Shown: positions 24,677 through 33,783, counted from the first letter of the stretch. The stretch: 64,000 bases of DNA from Nocardia anocheti (GCF_029675105.1 NZ_JAQQFV010000001.1:558001-622000), one strand, 5' to 3'. Notes: generated by a model not told the origin, from the sequence alone. Numbers and translations are program-made.

Positions 24677-25749
24677 TGAATCCGCAGGTCCGTGGCCGCG
24701 TCGAAGAAGAAGATCTCGTCCGGCTTCGGGCGGAGGGTGAGGGGTTCGCCGAGGGTGGGGTGGAAGTGGCGGTCTACGCGGATGACGAGTTTGCCGGAGC
24801 GGGTGGACCAGTCGGTGCCGGTGCCGTGGGTGTAGACGAAGGATTCGGCGCCGAGTTCCTCGAGGAGTTCGGTGGTGGCGGTGAGGGATTCGGGGTCGGT
24901 GGTGAGTTGCCAGGATTCGGGGCGGATGCCGAGGATGACGCGCGGGCCGGAGACGCTGCGGGGCACGGGGATTCGTAGGCCGTCGAGGATCGCTTCGCCG
25001 TCGGCGACGGGGGCCTCCAGCAGGTTCATGCCGGGCGAGCCGATGAAACCGGCGACGAAGGTGTTGACCGGATCGTCGTAGAGCTCACGCGGAGAGGCGA
25101 TCTGCTGGAGCGTGCCTTCGCGCAGCACGGCGACGCGGTGGCCCATGGTCATCGCCTCCACCTGGTCGTGGGTGACGTAGACCGTGGTGGTGCCGAGACG
25201 CTGTTGCAGCGCGGCGATCTGGGAGCGGGTGCTCACGCGCAGCTTCGCGTCGAGATTGGACAGCGGCTCGTCCATGCAGAACACCTGGGGCCTGCGCACG
25301 ATCGCGCGTCCCATCGCGACGCGCTGGCGTTGGCCGCCGGAGAGCTTGGCGGGTTTACGGTCGAGCAGTGGCTCGAGTTCGAGCATGGCCGCCGCCTCGC
25401 GGACGCGAACGAGCGTGTCGGACTTGCTCATTCCCGCGTTGCGCAGGGCGAAGCCCATGTTCTGCGCGACGGTCATGTTCGGGTAGAGCGCGTAACTCTG
25501 GAACACCATGGCGACATCGCGAGCCTGCGGCGGCAACCCGGTGACATCGCGCTCCCCGATCCGGATCGAGCCCTGCTCGACCGACTCCAGCCCGGCCAGC
25601 ATCCGCAGGCTCGTCGACTTGCCACAGCCGGAAGGGCCGACCAGCACCAGGAATTCGCCGTCGGCGATCTCGAGGTCGAGGGCGTCGACCGCCGGGGTGT
25701 CGGTACCGGGGTAACGGTGTGTCACACCGTCGAACTGCACTGTCGCCAT
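24673..25749 (-). CDS. ugpC: ABC transporter ATPase UgpC/MsmK type
   Basis: This is the cytoplasmic ATPase of the ugp importer. The 358-residue product has Walker A GPSGCGKST (about residues 38-46), the signature LSGGQRQR, Walker B VFCMDEP, the His switch THDQ, and a C-terminal regulatory (TOBE/MOI) domain that marks the carbohydrate-uptake CUT1 subgroup. ATG at 25749 follows GGAGAGGGGATC. It lies 14 bp downstream of ugpB and ends overlapping the last bases of fic on the other strand. One such ATPase sometimes serves several importers. Confidence 0.94.
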   Translation of the reverse strand: MATVQFDGVTHRYPGTDTPAVDALDLEIADGEFLVLVGPSGCGKSTSLRMLAGLESVEQGSIRIGERDVTGLPPQARDVAMVFQSYALYPNMTVAQNMGFALRNAGMSKSDTLVRVREAAAMLELEPLLDRKPAKLSGGQRQRVAMGRAIVRRPQVFCMDEPLSNLDAKLRVSTRSQIAALQQRLGTTTVYVTHDQVEAMTMGHRVAVLREGTLQQIASPRELYDDPVNTFVAGFIGSPGMNLLEAPVADGEAILDGLRIPVPRSVSGPRVILGIRPESWQLTTDPESLTATTELLEELGAESFVYTHGTGTDWSTRSGKLVIRVDRHFHPTLGEPLTLRPKPDEIFFFDAATDLRIH

Positions 25750-25763
25750 GGTGATCCCCTCTC

Positions 25764-27092
25764 CTACTTCGGCAGCTTCGGGGTGATCTGGCGGTCGATG
25801 ATGGCCTGCACGTCGGCGGCCACCTTCGCCAGTACCGTTGCCGGATCGGCGTTCTGGAGCCCGATCTGCTCGTAGCCGGTGCCGATGATCTGGTCGGCGC
25901 CGGGCACGAACACCCGCGCGTAGTCCTGCGACTTGGTGATGGCCAGCTGGTCGATGGCCACCTTCGAGTTCGGGTTCTTCGCCAGGAAGTCGACCTCGGA
26001 CGGATCGCTCACGGCCGACTTGCGCACCGGCATGTACCCGGTGTTCTGCGAGAAGTACGCGGTGTTGGCGGCGTTGGTGACGAACTCGATGAACTTGAGC
26101 GCGTTCACCTTCCGCTCGTCAGAGATGCGCGAGGGCACCGCCAGCCCGGCGCCGCCGGTGGTCACGCCGGGCCCGTTCGGGTGCGGCAGGAAGGCGGTCC
26201 CCACGGCGAACTTGCCGTCGGCGTTCTTCATGATGCCCTTGAGGTCACCGGTGGAGGCGATGGTGGAGGCGGCCACGCCGGTGCCGAAGTCCACCGCGAT
26301 CTGCGGTCGGATCGCCGCGTACTTCTTCACATTGATCGACTCGCGCAGGTAGGTGGCCGCGGCGATCGAGCCCGGGTCGGTGAAGCGCAGCTTCCACTCG
26401 TCGGAGTAGGCGCCGCCGAAGGTCCAGTTCGGGCCCTGGAAGGTCCAGCCGAGGTAGTTCTTGGCGTCGCCCCAGGCGTGCGCGATCTTGTCGCCGGTGA
26501 GCGTGGCCTGCAGCTTCGGTCCCCACTCGTCGAATTCCTGCCAGGAGGCCGGACCGCGATCGGGCAGACCGGCTTTCGCCCACACGTCCTTGTTGTAGTA
26601 GAACAGCGGCGTCGAGCGGGCGTAGGGCAGCGCGTAGTGCTTGCCGTCGAAGCGGTAGTCGGCGGCCAGGGAGTCGACGTAGTCGTCGAGGCGCACGCCC
26701 GCGGCGTCGAAGTGCGCGTCGAGCGGTTCGATGGCCTTGCTCAGCGCGTAGTTGAACCACCAGACATCCGAGAGCACCACCACATCGGGCAGCTCGCCGC
26801 CGGTGAGGGCGGCGTTGAACTTCTGCGCCACCTCCTCGTAGTTCTTGCCCGCGTCGACCAGGTTCACCGTGAGCCCGGGGTTCTTCGCCTGGAACCGCGA
26901 GATGAGTTCCAGCTCCAGCTCTTTCGAGGTGCCCGGGTGGTTGGACCAGAAGGTGATGGTGTTGGCGTCACCGCCGCCGCCGGACCCGCCGCCGGTGCCC
27001 GCGCAGGCGGTCAGCGCCAGACCCGCGGCGACACCGCCGGACAGGCCGAGGAAACCGCGACGGCTCAGGGCCGGGAATCGTGAAGTGGACAC
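25764..27092 (-). CDS. ugpB: Ugp substrate-binding lipoprotein, Tat signal
   Basis: This extracytoplasmic receptor captures glycerophosphodiester-type substrates; M. tuberculosis UgpB binds glycerophosphocholine. The 442-residue product begins with a twin-arginine signal (SRRGFLGLSGG) ending in a lipobox LTACAG, so it should be exported folded and lipidated. Segments such as DAGKNYEEVAQKFNAAL, YARSTPLFYYNK and TGYMPVRKSAV match mycobacterial UgpB closely (recalled, not aligned by tool). GTG at 27092 has AAGGAG six bases upstream. It lies between ugpE and ugpC. Confidence 0.92.
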   Translation of the reverse strand: MSTSRFPALSRRGFLGLSGGVAAGLALTACAGTGGGSGGGGDANTITFWSNHPGTSKELELELISRFQAKNPGLTVNLVDAGKNYEEVAQKFNAALTGGELPDVVVLSDVWWFNYALSKAIEPLDAHFDAAGVRLDDYVDSLAADYRFDGKHYALPYARSTPLFYYNKDVWAKAGLPDRGPASWQEFDEWGPKLQATLTGDKIAHAWGDAKNYLGWTFQGPNWTFGGAYSDEWKLRFTDPGSIAAATYLRESINVKKYAAIRPQIAVDFGTGVAASTIASTGDLKGIMKNADGKFAVGTAFLPHPNGPGVTTGGAGLAVPSRISDERKVNALKFIEFVTNAANTAYFSQNTGYMPVRKSAVSDPSEVDFLAKNPNSKVAIDQLAITKSQDYARVFVPGADQIIGTGYEQIGLQNADPATVLAKVAADVQAIIDRQITPKLPK

Positions 27093-27111
27093 GTGGAACT
27101 CCTTGCTGGAA

Positions 27112-27978
27112 TCAGCCCTTGACCGCACCGGAGGTGAGGCCCTTGATCATGTGGCGTTGCAGGGCGAGGAAGACGACGAGGATCGGCAGCATGGTCAGCA
27201 CGGTGCCCGCCATCACCGGTCCCCAGTTGGTGACCGAGGGGTTCTCGGTGTTCTGCAGCAGCGTCAGACCCACCGGCAGGGTGGCGACATCGGACGAGTC
27301 GGCCATCAGGAACGGCCAGAGGTACTCGTTCCACTCGTTGACCAGCGTCACCACCGCGAAGGCCACCATGGTGGGCCCCGACATGGGCAGCACCACCCGG
27401 GTGAGCAGCCGCCACCAGCCCGCCCCGTCCATCCGCGCCGCCTCGATGACCTCACCGGGCAGCGACAGGAAGTGGTTGCGCATGAGGAAGGTGCCGAAGG
27501 CCACCCCGCACAGCGGCACGATGATGCCCTGGAAGGTGTTGCGCCAGCCCAGTTGCGCGATGAGCGCGTAGTTGGAGATCACGGTGATCTGGTTGGGCAC
27601 CATGAGCGCCGCGATGATCACCAGGAACACGATGTTCTTGCCCGGGAACCGCAGGAACACCAGTCCGTAGGCGCTGAACACGCCGAGCGTGAACTTCACC
27701 GCCGACACCACGCCGGTGACGATCAGCGAGTTGCGCAGGAAGGTCCAGAACGGCACCGTGCTGGTGGCGTGGGCGTAGTTCTCCGGATGCCAGCTGCGCG
27801 GCCAGTACACCGCGGGCTGGGTGTAGATGTCGGGGCGGTCCTTGAACGAGGTGATCAGCATCCAGAACAGCGGCACCCCCACCAGCACCAGCACACACGC
27901 CATGGCGGCGTAGCCGAGGACGGTGACCGCGCGCTCGCGGCGCCGATACGACAGTGTCTGTGGACCAACGTGTCTCAT
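27112..27978 (-). CDS. ugpE: Ugp ABC transporter permease (UgpE)
   Basis: This is an inner-membrane permease of 288 residues with about six hydrophobic segments. The ATPase-docking EAA loop is clear (EVIEAARMDGAGWWRLLTRV). The CUT1 permease pattern and gene order identify it as the second permease. Its ATG (27978) overlaps the stop of ugpA by four bases. ugpB starts 19 bp downstream. Confidence 0.93.
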   Translation of the reverse strand: MRHVGPQTLSYRRRERAVTVLGYAAMACVLVLVGVPLFWMLITSFKDRPDIYTQPAVYWPRSWHPENYAHATSTVPFWTFLRNSLIVTGVVSAVKFTLGVFSAYGLVFLRFPGKNIVFLVIIAALMVPNQITVISNYALIAQLGWRNTFQGIIVPLCGVAFGTFLMRNHFLSLPGEVIEAARMDGAGWWRLLTRVVLPMSGPTMVAFAVVTLVNEWNEYLWPFLMADSSDVATLPVGLTLLQNTENPSVTNWGPVMAGTVLTMLPILVVFLALQRHMIKGLTSGAVKG

Positions 27979-28925
27979 CGCTCGTTCCGATCCATCACCC
28001 GCACTTGGACCAGCGTGACCACCAGCAGCACCGCGAACATGATCGTGGCGACCGTGGCGCCGTACCCGGCCCGGAAGTTGCGGAAGGACTCCTCGTAGAC
28101 CTGGAAGACCATGGTGGTGGTGCCGTTGCCCAGCGGGCCGCCGCGCGTCATCACGTTGATGATGTCGAAGACCTGCAGCGAGTTGAGCAGTACCGTGATC
28201 GACAGGAAGAACGTGGTCGGGCGCAGTTGCGGCAGCAGGACTTTGGTGAAGGTGGTCCAGCGGCTCGCGCCGTCCATCTCGGCGGCCTCCATCAGCTCGG
28301 CGCGCACGCCCTGCAGCGCGGCCAGGTAGATGACGAACGTGTAGCCCAGGTTCTTCCAGATGTAGGTGAGCGTCACCATGAACAGCGCCCAGTGCGGGTC
28401 CTGATAGAAATCGGGCACCTGCGTGACACCGACGCGGTGCAGCAGATCCTGTACCAGACCGAAACTCGGATCGAAGACGAATTGGAAAGCCACGCCGATC
28501 GCGGCCCCGGAAATGACGAATGGCGCGAAGATGGCGGAGCGAACTACATTGCGCCCGAACAATTTTCGATCCAGTAAGAGGGCGAGCGCGAGCCCCAGCG
28601 CCATACTCACCACCACCGCGGTGACGGTGAAGATCACCGTATTACCGACGACCTTCCAGGAGTCGGCGCGCTGCCACCACTCCTGATAATTTCCGAAACC
28701 AATTGGTTTCGCAATAGGGTCGGCGATGTTCCAGTCGGTGAACGAGAGTCGGATATTGTCGGCGAGCGGCCGATAGACGAACAGCGACAGCAGGATCAGA
28801 TTCGGAACCACCAGCACGGCGAACAACGCGTAATCGCCCCACGGGCGGCTACGGAGCCCACGCCCGCGCGGTGAGGGGAGGACTCGCTCCGGACTGCTTC
28901 GCACCGCGGCAGCTTTACGGTGCAC
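27975..28925 (-). CDS. ugpA: Ugp ABC transporter permease (UgpA)
   Basis: This is the first permease of the importer, about 316 residues. It has roughly six membrane segments and an EAA loop (ELMEAAEMDGASRWTTFTKV). GTG at 28925 is chosen because GAAGG lies at good spacing and the length then approaches that of M. tuberculosis UgpA (about 303). Starts at 28967 (ATG) or 28976 (GTG) would add 14-17 residues but have no ribosome-binding site. It heads a minus-strand operon ugpA-ugpE-ugpB-ugpC in the mycobacterial order, separated from the upstream transpeptidase gene by a terminator. Confidence 0.9.
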   Translation of the reverse strand: MHRKAAAVRSSPERVLPSPRGRGLRSRPWGDYALFAVLVVPNLILLSLFVYRPLADNIRLSFTDWNIADPIAKPIGFGNYQEWWQRADSWKVVGNTVIFTVTAVVVSMALGLALALLLDRKLFGRNVVRSAIFAPFVISGAAIGVAFQFVFDPSFGLVQDLLHRVGVTQVPDFYQDPHWALFMVTLTYIWKNLGYTFVIYLAALQGVRAELMEAAEMDGASRWTTFTKVLLPQLRPTTFFLSITVLLNSLQVFDIINVMTRGGPLGNGTTTMVFQVYEESFRNFRAGYGATVATIMFAVLLVVTLVQVRVMDRNER

Positions 28926-28990
28926 GGCGAACCTTCGGTTAACCCAGCCCCCCGGCTTGCTGAACATCGGGCGCACACTGGCGAGTACAG

Positions 28991-29035
28991 CAAAAAGCCG
29001 AACAACACGACCTGGTTTGATCGTATTGTTCGGCT
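28991..29035 (-). terminator. Intrinsic terminator of the L,D-transpeptidase gene
   Basis: Read on the minus strand, AGCCGAACAA pairs with TTGTTCGGCT (plus an inner ACGA/TCGT stem, 10-nt loop), and the hairpin is followed directly by TTTTT. It lies 25 bp after the stop at 29060 and insulates the ugp operon. Confidence 0.8.
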
Positions 29036-29059
29036 GCTGGGGTGGATCAGTTCAGCGGA

Positions 29060-29950
29060 TCAGTTCCAGTCGCCCAGACCGTCACCGGCGCTGAGGGTTC
29101 CGCCCTGGGTGTTCGACACGATCACCGCGTCGCCCCGGTGCGAGTTCTCCAGGAACCACTTGGCGTTCTCGGTGCTCACGTTGAGGCAGCCGTGGCTGGC
29201 GTTGGAGTAGCCCTGCTGGCCGACCGACCACGGCGCGGCGTGCACGAAGATGCCGCTGTTGGACAGGCGGGTGGCGTACTCGACCTCGAGCTTGTAGCCC
29301 TCGGGATCGGTGACCGGGACGCCGTAGGTGGAGGAGTCCATGGTCATCTTCTCCAGCCGCTCACCCACGATGTAGGTGCCGTTGGGGGTCTCGTGGCCGG
29401 TCTTGCCCAGCGAGGTGGGCATTTCCTTGACGACCTCACCGTTGATGGTCACGGTGATCATCTTGGTGTTGTCGTCGACGTAGGAGACCACCGCGTCACC
29501 GATGTGGAACGCGCTGGTGGTGCCGCCCGCGACGACGTTGACGTCGGTGTTGGCGGGCCAGAACTCGGCGGGCTTCCAGCGCACCTGCTTGCTGCTGGTC
29601 CAGTAGAAGCCCCCGGGCGCGTTGGTGCTCGAGGTGACCTTGATGGCCTTCTCGGCGGCGGCGCGGTCCTCGACCGGCTCCTGGAAGGTGATGATGATGG
29701 GCTGCGCCACGCCCACGGTCTCGCCGTCGGCGATATTGATGTTCGGCGGCGCGAACGGCGCCACGGCGGCGGGCTGGTCGACGGTGGGCTGGGTGGAGCC
29801 GCTGCCGATGCCCGGGAGCGCGGGCTGCGCCTGCGCGGACACGGTGACCAGCGCGCCGGACACCGCGATCGCCGCCGACAGCAGCAGACCCCGGCGCAGC
29901 CAGCGCGATTGCCGCGTATTTGCCTGGAAGTGCATAGGTTTCTCGTCCAT
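29060..29950 (-). CDS. L,D-transpeptidase with Ig-like domain
   Basis: This secreted or membrane-anchored enzyme makes 3-3 crosslinks in peptidoglycan. The 296-residue product has a basic N-terminus and hydrophobic signal segment (LLLSAAIAVSGALVTVSAQA), an Ig-like domain (about 60-150) and a YkuD catalytic domain with HAAPWS and the active-site SHGCLN (His253, Cys255). This is the Ldt architecture of mycobacteria. ATG at 29950 follows GAGAGATGG. It is monocistronic: its own terminator lies 25 bp downstream and a long dyad-rich region upstream. Confidence 0.94.
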   Translation of the reverse strand: MDEKPMHFQANTRQSRWLRRGLLLSAAIAVSGALVTVSAQAQPALPGIGSGSTQPTVDQPAAVAPFAPPNINIADGETVGVAQPIIITFQEPVEDRAAAEKAIKVTSSTNAPGGFYWTSSKQVRWKPAEFWPANTDVNVVAGGTTSAFHIGDAVVSYVDDNTKMITVTINGEVVKEMPTSLGKTGHETPNGTYIVGERLEKMTMDSSTYGVPVTDPEGYKLEVEYATRLSNSGIFVHAAPWSVGQQGYSNASHGCLNVSTENAKWFLENSHRGDAVIVSNTQGGTLSAGDGLGDWN

Positions 29951-30259
29951 TCCATCTCTCGCCGCCGCGACGGGCGCGGCACGAGATCTTCGTGATTGAC
30001 GCGGAGACCGCAGCGTTGGGTCTCCACGGGGTAACGACGCCCCGACCCTGACCGTCCATTCCTACCCGCCCGAGGTCACCGCGTGCCAGCCGCCGCGGGG
30101 AGCGATAACAGCTCGGCAACTATGTGCGGTGGGTCACATAACGCGTTGTTATCCATCGGCTTTCGGTAAACGCCACGCTCACGGCGGTGAGTCGCGCGCG
30201 GTGCGCGTCAGCAGGGGTGAAACACATCGGTGTGAGTCTCAAACCTGGCGTGAGCGAGA
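29951..30259 (-). promoter_or_regulatory. Upstream region of the L,D-transpeptidase gene with nested dyads
   Basis: No gene is seen in these 309 bp. Two dyads stand out: GATAACA...TGTTATC (30104-30110/30147-30153) enclosing TATGTG...CACATA (30121-30126/30135-30140), and a 7-bp hairpin GGAGACC/GGTCTCC (30003-30025) next to GGGG/CCCC (30028-30043). These could be an operator and a leader RNA structure for the transpeptidase gene. No known riboswitch was recognised. Confidence 0.45.
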
Positions 30260-31573
30260 TCACCACGCGGGTGTGAACTGGATCGCCCGATCCGGCGCGC
30301 TCGCCAGATTTCGGGGCACCGAGCGTGGCCGCGCTCCGGAGGTCAGGGCCGGGGACAGGCGTAAGCGGACCGTGGTCAGCAGGGTTGCCAGCACGATCCG
30401 TAGCTCGTAGTCGGCCAGGCTCGCCCCGATACAGCGCCGGTGGCCGCCGCCGAAGGGCGCGAACGCGAACGGCACGATCGCGCGGTCCAGGAAGCGGTCC
30501 GGATGGAACAGGCGTGGGGCTGGCCAGATCGCCGGATGACTGTGCAGCACGCCGACGGCCAGGCCGATGGTCTGGCCCGCCGCCAGGTCACGGCCGCGCC
30601 AGCGCCACGGCCCGGTGAGGGTGCGCAGGACGATGGGGACCGGGGGGTGCAGGCGCAGGGTCTCCTGGCAGACGGCGTCGAGCAGGTCGCCACCGTCGAG
30701 TGGATCGCGGTCGGCGAGGTCGGCGGTGGTTCTGGCGAGCAGGCCCGGTTCGCGGTGCAGATGGTAGAGCGCCCAGGTCAGCGTGGTGGCGGTGGTCTCG
30801 TGACCGGCCACGACGAGGGTGCGTAGCTGTTCGCAGAGTTCGGGATCGGTGAGGGTGGTGCCGTCGGCGTAGCGGGTCGCCAGGAGGAGATCGAGCAGGT
30901 CGCCGTCGGCGGGGCCCGCCGCGCGGCGTCGGGCGATATCGGCGAGCAGTAGACGGTCCAGGCGCGCGCGGGCCGCCGCGAATCGGTCCCATGGGCCGAC
31001 ACCGCCCAGGCCACGGCGCAGTGCGGGGGCCACGAGCAGTGGGGTGGTGAACGAGTCGAGGAAGTCGGTGACCGCGTCCGCGTACTCGTGGTCGCGCTGG
31101 TCGGCGCTGCCGAACACGGCGGTGAGGATGACGCGGCGAGTGATGGCGCGGGCCAGGGCCAGGGCGTCGATCGGCCCGGAAATGCCAGGTCCGCACGCTG
31201 TTTCGAGGGCGTCGACGGTGGTGTCGCGGATGGTCTCACCCAGCACGCGCACCCGGGGGCCGTGCAGCGCGGGCGCCAGCATCGCCCGGTCGACGCGGTG
31301 CCGCTCGCCGGAGCTGAGGATCAGCGAGGCGGCCCCGACCATCGGCTCGATCGGATTCGGTCGCGGCGGCGTGACCAGCGGAATCGGCGCCCGGAACAGT
31401 TCGCGCGCGCCCTCGGGCGTCCCGGTGAACAGCACCGGCGGAAATCCGGGGAAGCCGACCGCGAACGGGTCACCGGTGGCGGCCCGCCGCCGCAGGTAGC
31501 CCTCGAAATCGCGACCGGCGGCCAGCGCGTGCAGCAGCGCCCACCGGGGCCGAGTAGTGCGCTGCGCGGTCAT
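30260..31573 (-). CDS. Cytochrome P450
   Basis: This is a soluble haem monooxygenase of 437 residues. The I-helix oxygen-binding motif is AGHETT, the K-helix ExxR is ETLR, and the haem-binding loop is FGGGHRRCIGASLA with Cys381 as the iron ligand. The haem loop reads like the CYP135/CYP136-type P450s of mycolata, but no subfamily can be assigned safely. ATG at 31573 is used; a GTG 12 codons upstream (31609) is possible. No ferredoxin gene is adjacent. The substrate is unknown. Confidence 0.92.
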   Translation of the reverse strand: MTAQRTTRPRWALLHALAAGRDFEGYLRRRAATGDPFAVGFPGFPPVLFTGTPEGARELFRAPIPLVTPPRPNPIEPMVGAASLILSSGERHRVDRAMLAPALHGPRVRVLGETIRDTTVDALETACGPGISGPIDALALARAITRRVILTAVFGSADQRDHEYADAVTDFLDSFTTPLLVAPALRRGLGGVGPWDRFAAARARLDRLLLADIARRRAAGPADGDLLDLLLATRYADGTTLTDPELCEQLRTLVVAGHETTATTLTWALYHLHREPGLLARTTADLADRDPLDGGDLLDAVCQETLRLHPPVPIVLRTLTGPWRWRGRDLAAGQTIGLAVGVLHSHPAIWPAPRLFHPDRFLDRAIVPFAFAPFGGGHRRCIGASLADYELRIVLATLLTTVRLRLSPALTSGARPRSVPRNLASAPDRAIQFTPAW

Positions 31574-31796
31574 ATCACCAGGTACGAGGCGCGCGGCCCG
31601 CCGGTTCACTCGCGCGACCGCGGCCCGGACTCCCGTGTCCGGCCCGGCCGCCGCACTGCCCGAGGGTGCCGGTGCCGCGCTGCGACGGTCCGCACGCCGA
31701 TTCGCGCGCCCGCCAGCCCGGTCACCTCGGGCAGCCCGGTCACCTCGGCGGACGCGCGTCGCCGCGCCGGACTGTGCTCGGTCGATGGTCGCGCGG
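31574..31796. repeat. Intergenic spacer with a 17-bp direct repeat
   Basis: The 223-bp gap between the esterase and P450 genes carries two identical copies of CAGCCCGGTCACCTCGG (31714-31730 and 31732-31748), one base apart. No gene is seen. The pair could be a regulator site for the P450 gene or simple slippage. Confidence 0.5.
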
Positions 31797-33020
31797 TCAC
31801 CCAGCCCGCAGTTTGTGCACGGTCCCCTGGGCGATGGCGGCGAGTTTGGCCAGGCGGGCGTCGCCGAGGGCGGTGACGGCGTTGCCTAGGCGGTTGGTGA
31901 CGAAGGCGATGGACATGCGCAGGTCGGGGTCGGCGTAGGCGCCGGAGCCGCCGATGCCGTAGTGGCCGAAGGCGTGGCGGGGTTGCTGCTTGGTCATCAG
32001 GACCGGGCGGTGGTAGCCGAGGGTGAAGCGCAGGGGCAGGCCGAGGACGTAGTCGCGGCTGTCGGTGTGCTGGGTGCGGTTGATCGTGTCGATGGTCTCG
32101 GCCCGGAGGAACTGGACCGGGGTGTCGCCGTCGTAGACCACGCCCCCATTGGCCAGCGCGCCGTACATCCTGGCCAGGGCGCGCGCGGTGAACACGCCGT
32201 TCCAGCCGGGCATCACCGCGTCGTGCACGCGCGGGTCGCGCACCAACTCGTCGAAACTCTCCGGCATTCCGGCCTCGGCCAGCCCGCGTACCGGTCGCAC
32301 CCACGACAGCACCGACGACGCGGTGTTCCAGCGGATCCCCGGCGGCGCCAGGTGCGGGAAGATCTTCGCGATCCGGTGGCGCTGGTCGGCGGGCACCTGG
32401 AACCAGAACTCCTCGGTCCCCAGCGGCTGGGCCACCTCGCGCCGCAGGACCTCGGTGAACGGTTCCCCGGTGACGCGCCGCACGATCTCGGCGACCAACC
32501 AGCCGAAGGTGATCGCGTGATAGCCCGAGGCGCGGATGCGGCGTGGGTCGGCGGGGCTCTCGGCCAGGGCCGTCACCACCGCGTCGTAGTCGAGAATGCC
32601 CTCGCGACCGGGCACCAGCCCGCGCACCCGGTGCAGTCCGGCGCGGTGCGAGAGCACATCGCGCACGGTGATCTCGGCCTTGCCGTGCGCGGCGAACTCC
32701 GGCCAGTACTCGGCGACCGGCGCTTCGTAGTCGGCGAGTCCGCGCTCGGCGAGCCGGTGCAGCACGGTCGCGGCCACGCCCTTGCCGGTGGAGAAACCGA
32801 GGGCGACGTTCTCGCCGTCCCACCGCTGGTCCTTGGCCGCCCAGCCCGCCCACACATCGACAACGGGCTGGCCGTCCAGATACAGGGCCAGCGCCGCGCC
32901 ACCCCTGCTGGGCTGGGGAAACATGCCGAAGAAGTGGTCGGCCAGCCGCACGAAACGGGGATCGACGAGCATCTGCCGTGGGGCGGCGAGCGAGCGAGGT
33001 TCGGGACGAACTGCCACCAT
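31797..33020 (-). CDS. Beta-lactamase-fold serine hydrolase/esterase (LipE/EstB-like)
   Basis: The product is a 407-residue member of the class C beta-lactamase/family VIII esterase superfamily. The nucleophile motif SxxK is STGK in ALGFSTGKG; the tyrosine of the second motif is in ASGYHAITFGW, and GHYGIGGSG lies near the end. In mycolata such proteins (LipD, LipE, LipL) hydrolyse esters rather than beta-lactams. No signal peptide is seen. ATG at 33020 follows AGGAGG at 10 nt. It is divergent from the LppU-like lipoprotein gene. Confidence 0.92.
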   Translation of the reverse strand: MVAVRPEPRSLAAPRQMLVDPRFVRLADHFFGMFPQPSRGGAALALYLDGQPVVDVWAGWAAKDQRWDGENVALGFSTGKGVAATVLHRLAERGLADYEAPVAEYWPEFAAHGKAEITVRDVLSHRAGLHRVRGLVPGREGILDYDAVVTALAESPADPRRIRASGYHAITFGWLVAEIVRRVTGEPFTEVLRREVAQPLGTEEFWFQVPADQRHRIAKIFPHLAPPGIRWNTASSVLSWVRPVRGLAEAGMPESFDELVRDPRVHDAVMPGWNGVFTARALARMYGALANGGVVYDGDTPVQFLRAETIDTINRTQHTDSRDYVLGLPLRFTLGYHRPVLMTKQQPRHAFGHYGIGGSGAYADPDLRMSIAFVTNRLGNAVTALGDARLAKLAAIAQGTVHKLRAG

Positions 33021-33138
33021 CTCCGACGCACCTCCTGATGAAGGGTCGGCCCGGGAGGCCGGAAATCCAAGGGTAGCCCAGCGACCGGCCATCGAGATGG
33101 AGTCGACGCAGGTGGCTCCGGTGGTGTATTCACAATGG

Positions 33139-33759
33139 GTGTTTGCAGATCTGCCCATCGGCCGGTTCGTCGGCGCGGTCGCCATCGCGGTGACGGCGTT
33201 CGTCGCGACCGGGTGCGGTGGCACCATCGACGGTCACGCGCAGCCCGCGATCGATGTCGTCCCCGCGACCAGTGGCGCCCCCACGACCACCACCAAGGCG
33301 GGCAAGCCGACCACGAGCAAACCGGCCCCGAGCTCGAGCCGCGGCGGCACCACCGATTTCGACGCCGAGATCGGTGACTGCGTGGCGCTGGGCGGCACCG
33401 TCGACGACGCGACCATCGACAAGGCCTCCTGCGGCAGCCGCGCGTCGAACTACAAGGTCATCGGCAAGGCCAAGACCAGCAGCGGCTGCGTGAGCGACCG
33501 CGACAACTTCTACGCCGAGACCCTCAACGGCGTCGAGACCGGCGCGCTGTGCCTCGACATCGACTGGGTGGTCGGCGGCTGCATGGACGTGGGCGGCGAC
33601 GAGCCCTCGCGGATCGAGTGCACCGAGTCCGGTTCCGAGCCGGTCAAGGTCATCACCATCCAGAACAACTCCGACAGCGTCGACGACTGCCCCGACGCCG
33701 CCGACTCGGGCTTCAAGTACGCCGAGCGCCGCATCGTGGTCTGCGTGCAGAGCCTGTAG
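33139..33759 (+). CDS. LppU-family lipoprotein
   Basis: This is a putative exported lipoprotein. A hydrophobic segment (FVGAVAIAVTAFVATGC) ends in a lipobox-like VATGC, followed by a Thr/Ser/Pro linker and a cysteine-rich domain (GDCVALGG, CGSRASNYKVIGKA, LCLDIDWVVGGCM, AERRIVVCV) matching the LppU family of mycobacteria as recalled. The cysteines probably pair outside the cell. The start is uncertain: GTG at 33139 gives 206 residues, ATG at 33097 gives 220, and neither has a clear ribosome-binding site. Function is unknown. Confidence 0.85.
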   Translation: MFADLPIGRFVGAVAIAVTAFVATGCGGTIDGHAQPAIDVVPATSGAPTTTTKAGKPTTSKPAPSSSRGGTTDFDAEIGDCVALGGTVDDATIDKASCGSRASNYKVIGKAKTSSGCVSDRDNFYAETLNGVETGALCLDIDWVVGGCMDVGGDEPSRIECTESGSEPVKVITIQNNSDSVDDCPDAADSGFKYAERRIVVCVQSL

Positions 33760-33771
33760 CTCGTCAGGGGT

Positions 33772-33777
33772 TAGCGT
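33772..33777 (+). promoter_or_regulatory. TAGCGT -10-like element for the MFS exporter gene
   Basis: TAGCGT ends 6 nt before GTG at 33784. It lies 12 bp after the lipoprotein stop, so the exporter may have its own leaderless transcript. Confidence 0.3.
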
Positions 33778-33783
33778 GGAGAG

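Noticed and set aside
30078..30095. Third copy of the 11.1/35.3-kb element
   Set aside because: GTGCCAGCCGCCG resembles the flank motif, but there is no adjacent outer stem, so it is probably chance.
29951..30259. c-di-AMP (ydaO) or other known riboswitch before the L,D-transpeptidase gene
   Set aside because: The conserved ydaO core could not be matched; only generic hairpins and dyads are visible.
31797..33020. Antibiotic-inactivating beta-lactamase
   Set aside because: The fold is shared, but the absence of a signal peptide and the LipE-like sequence favour an esterase of the mycolata Lip group.
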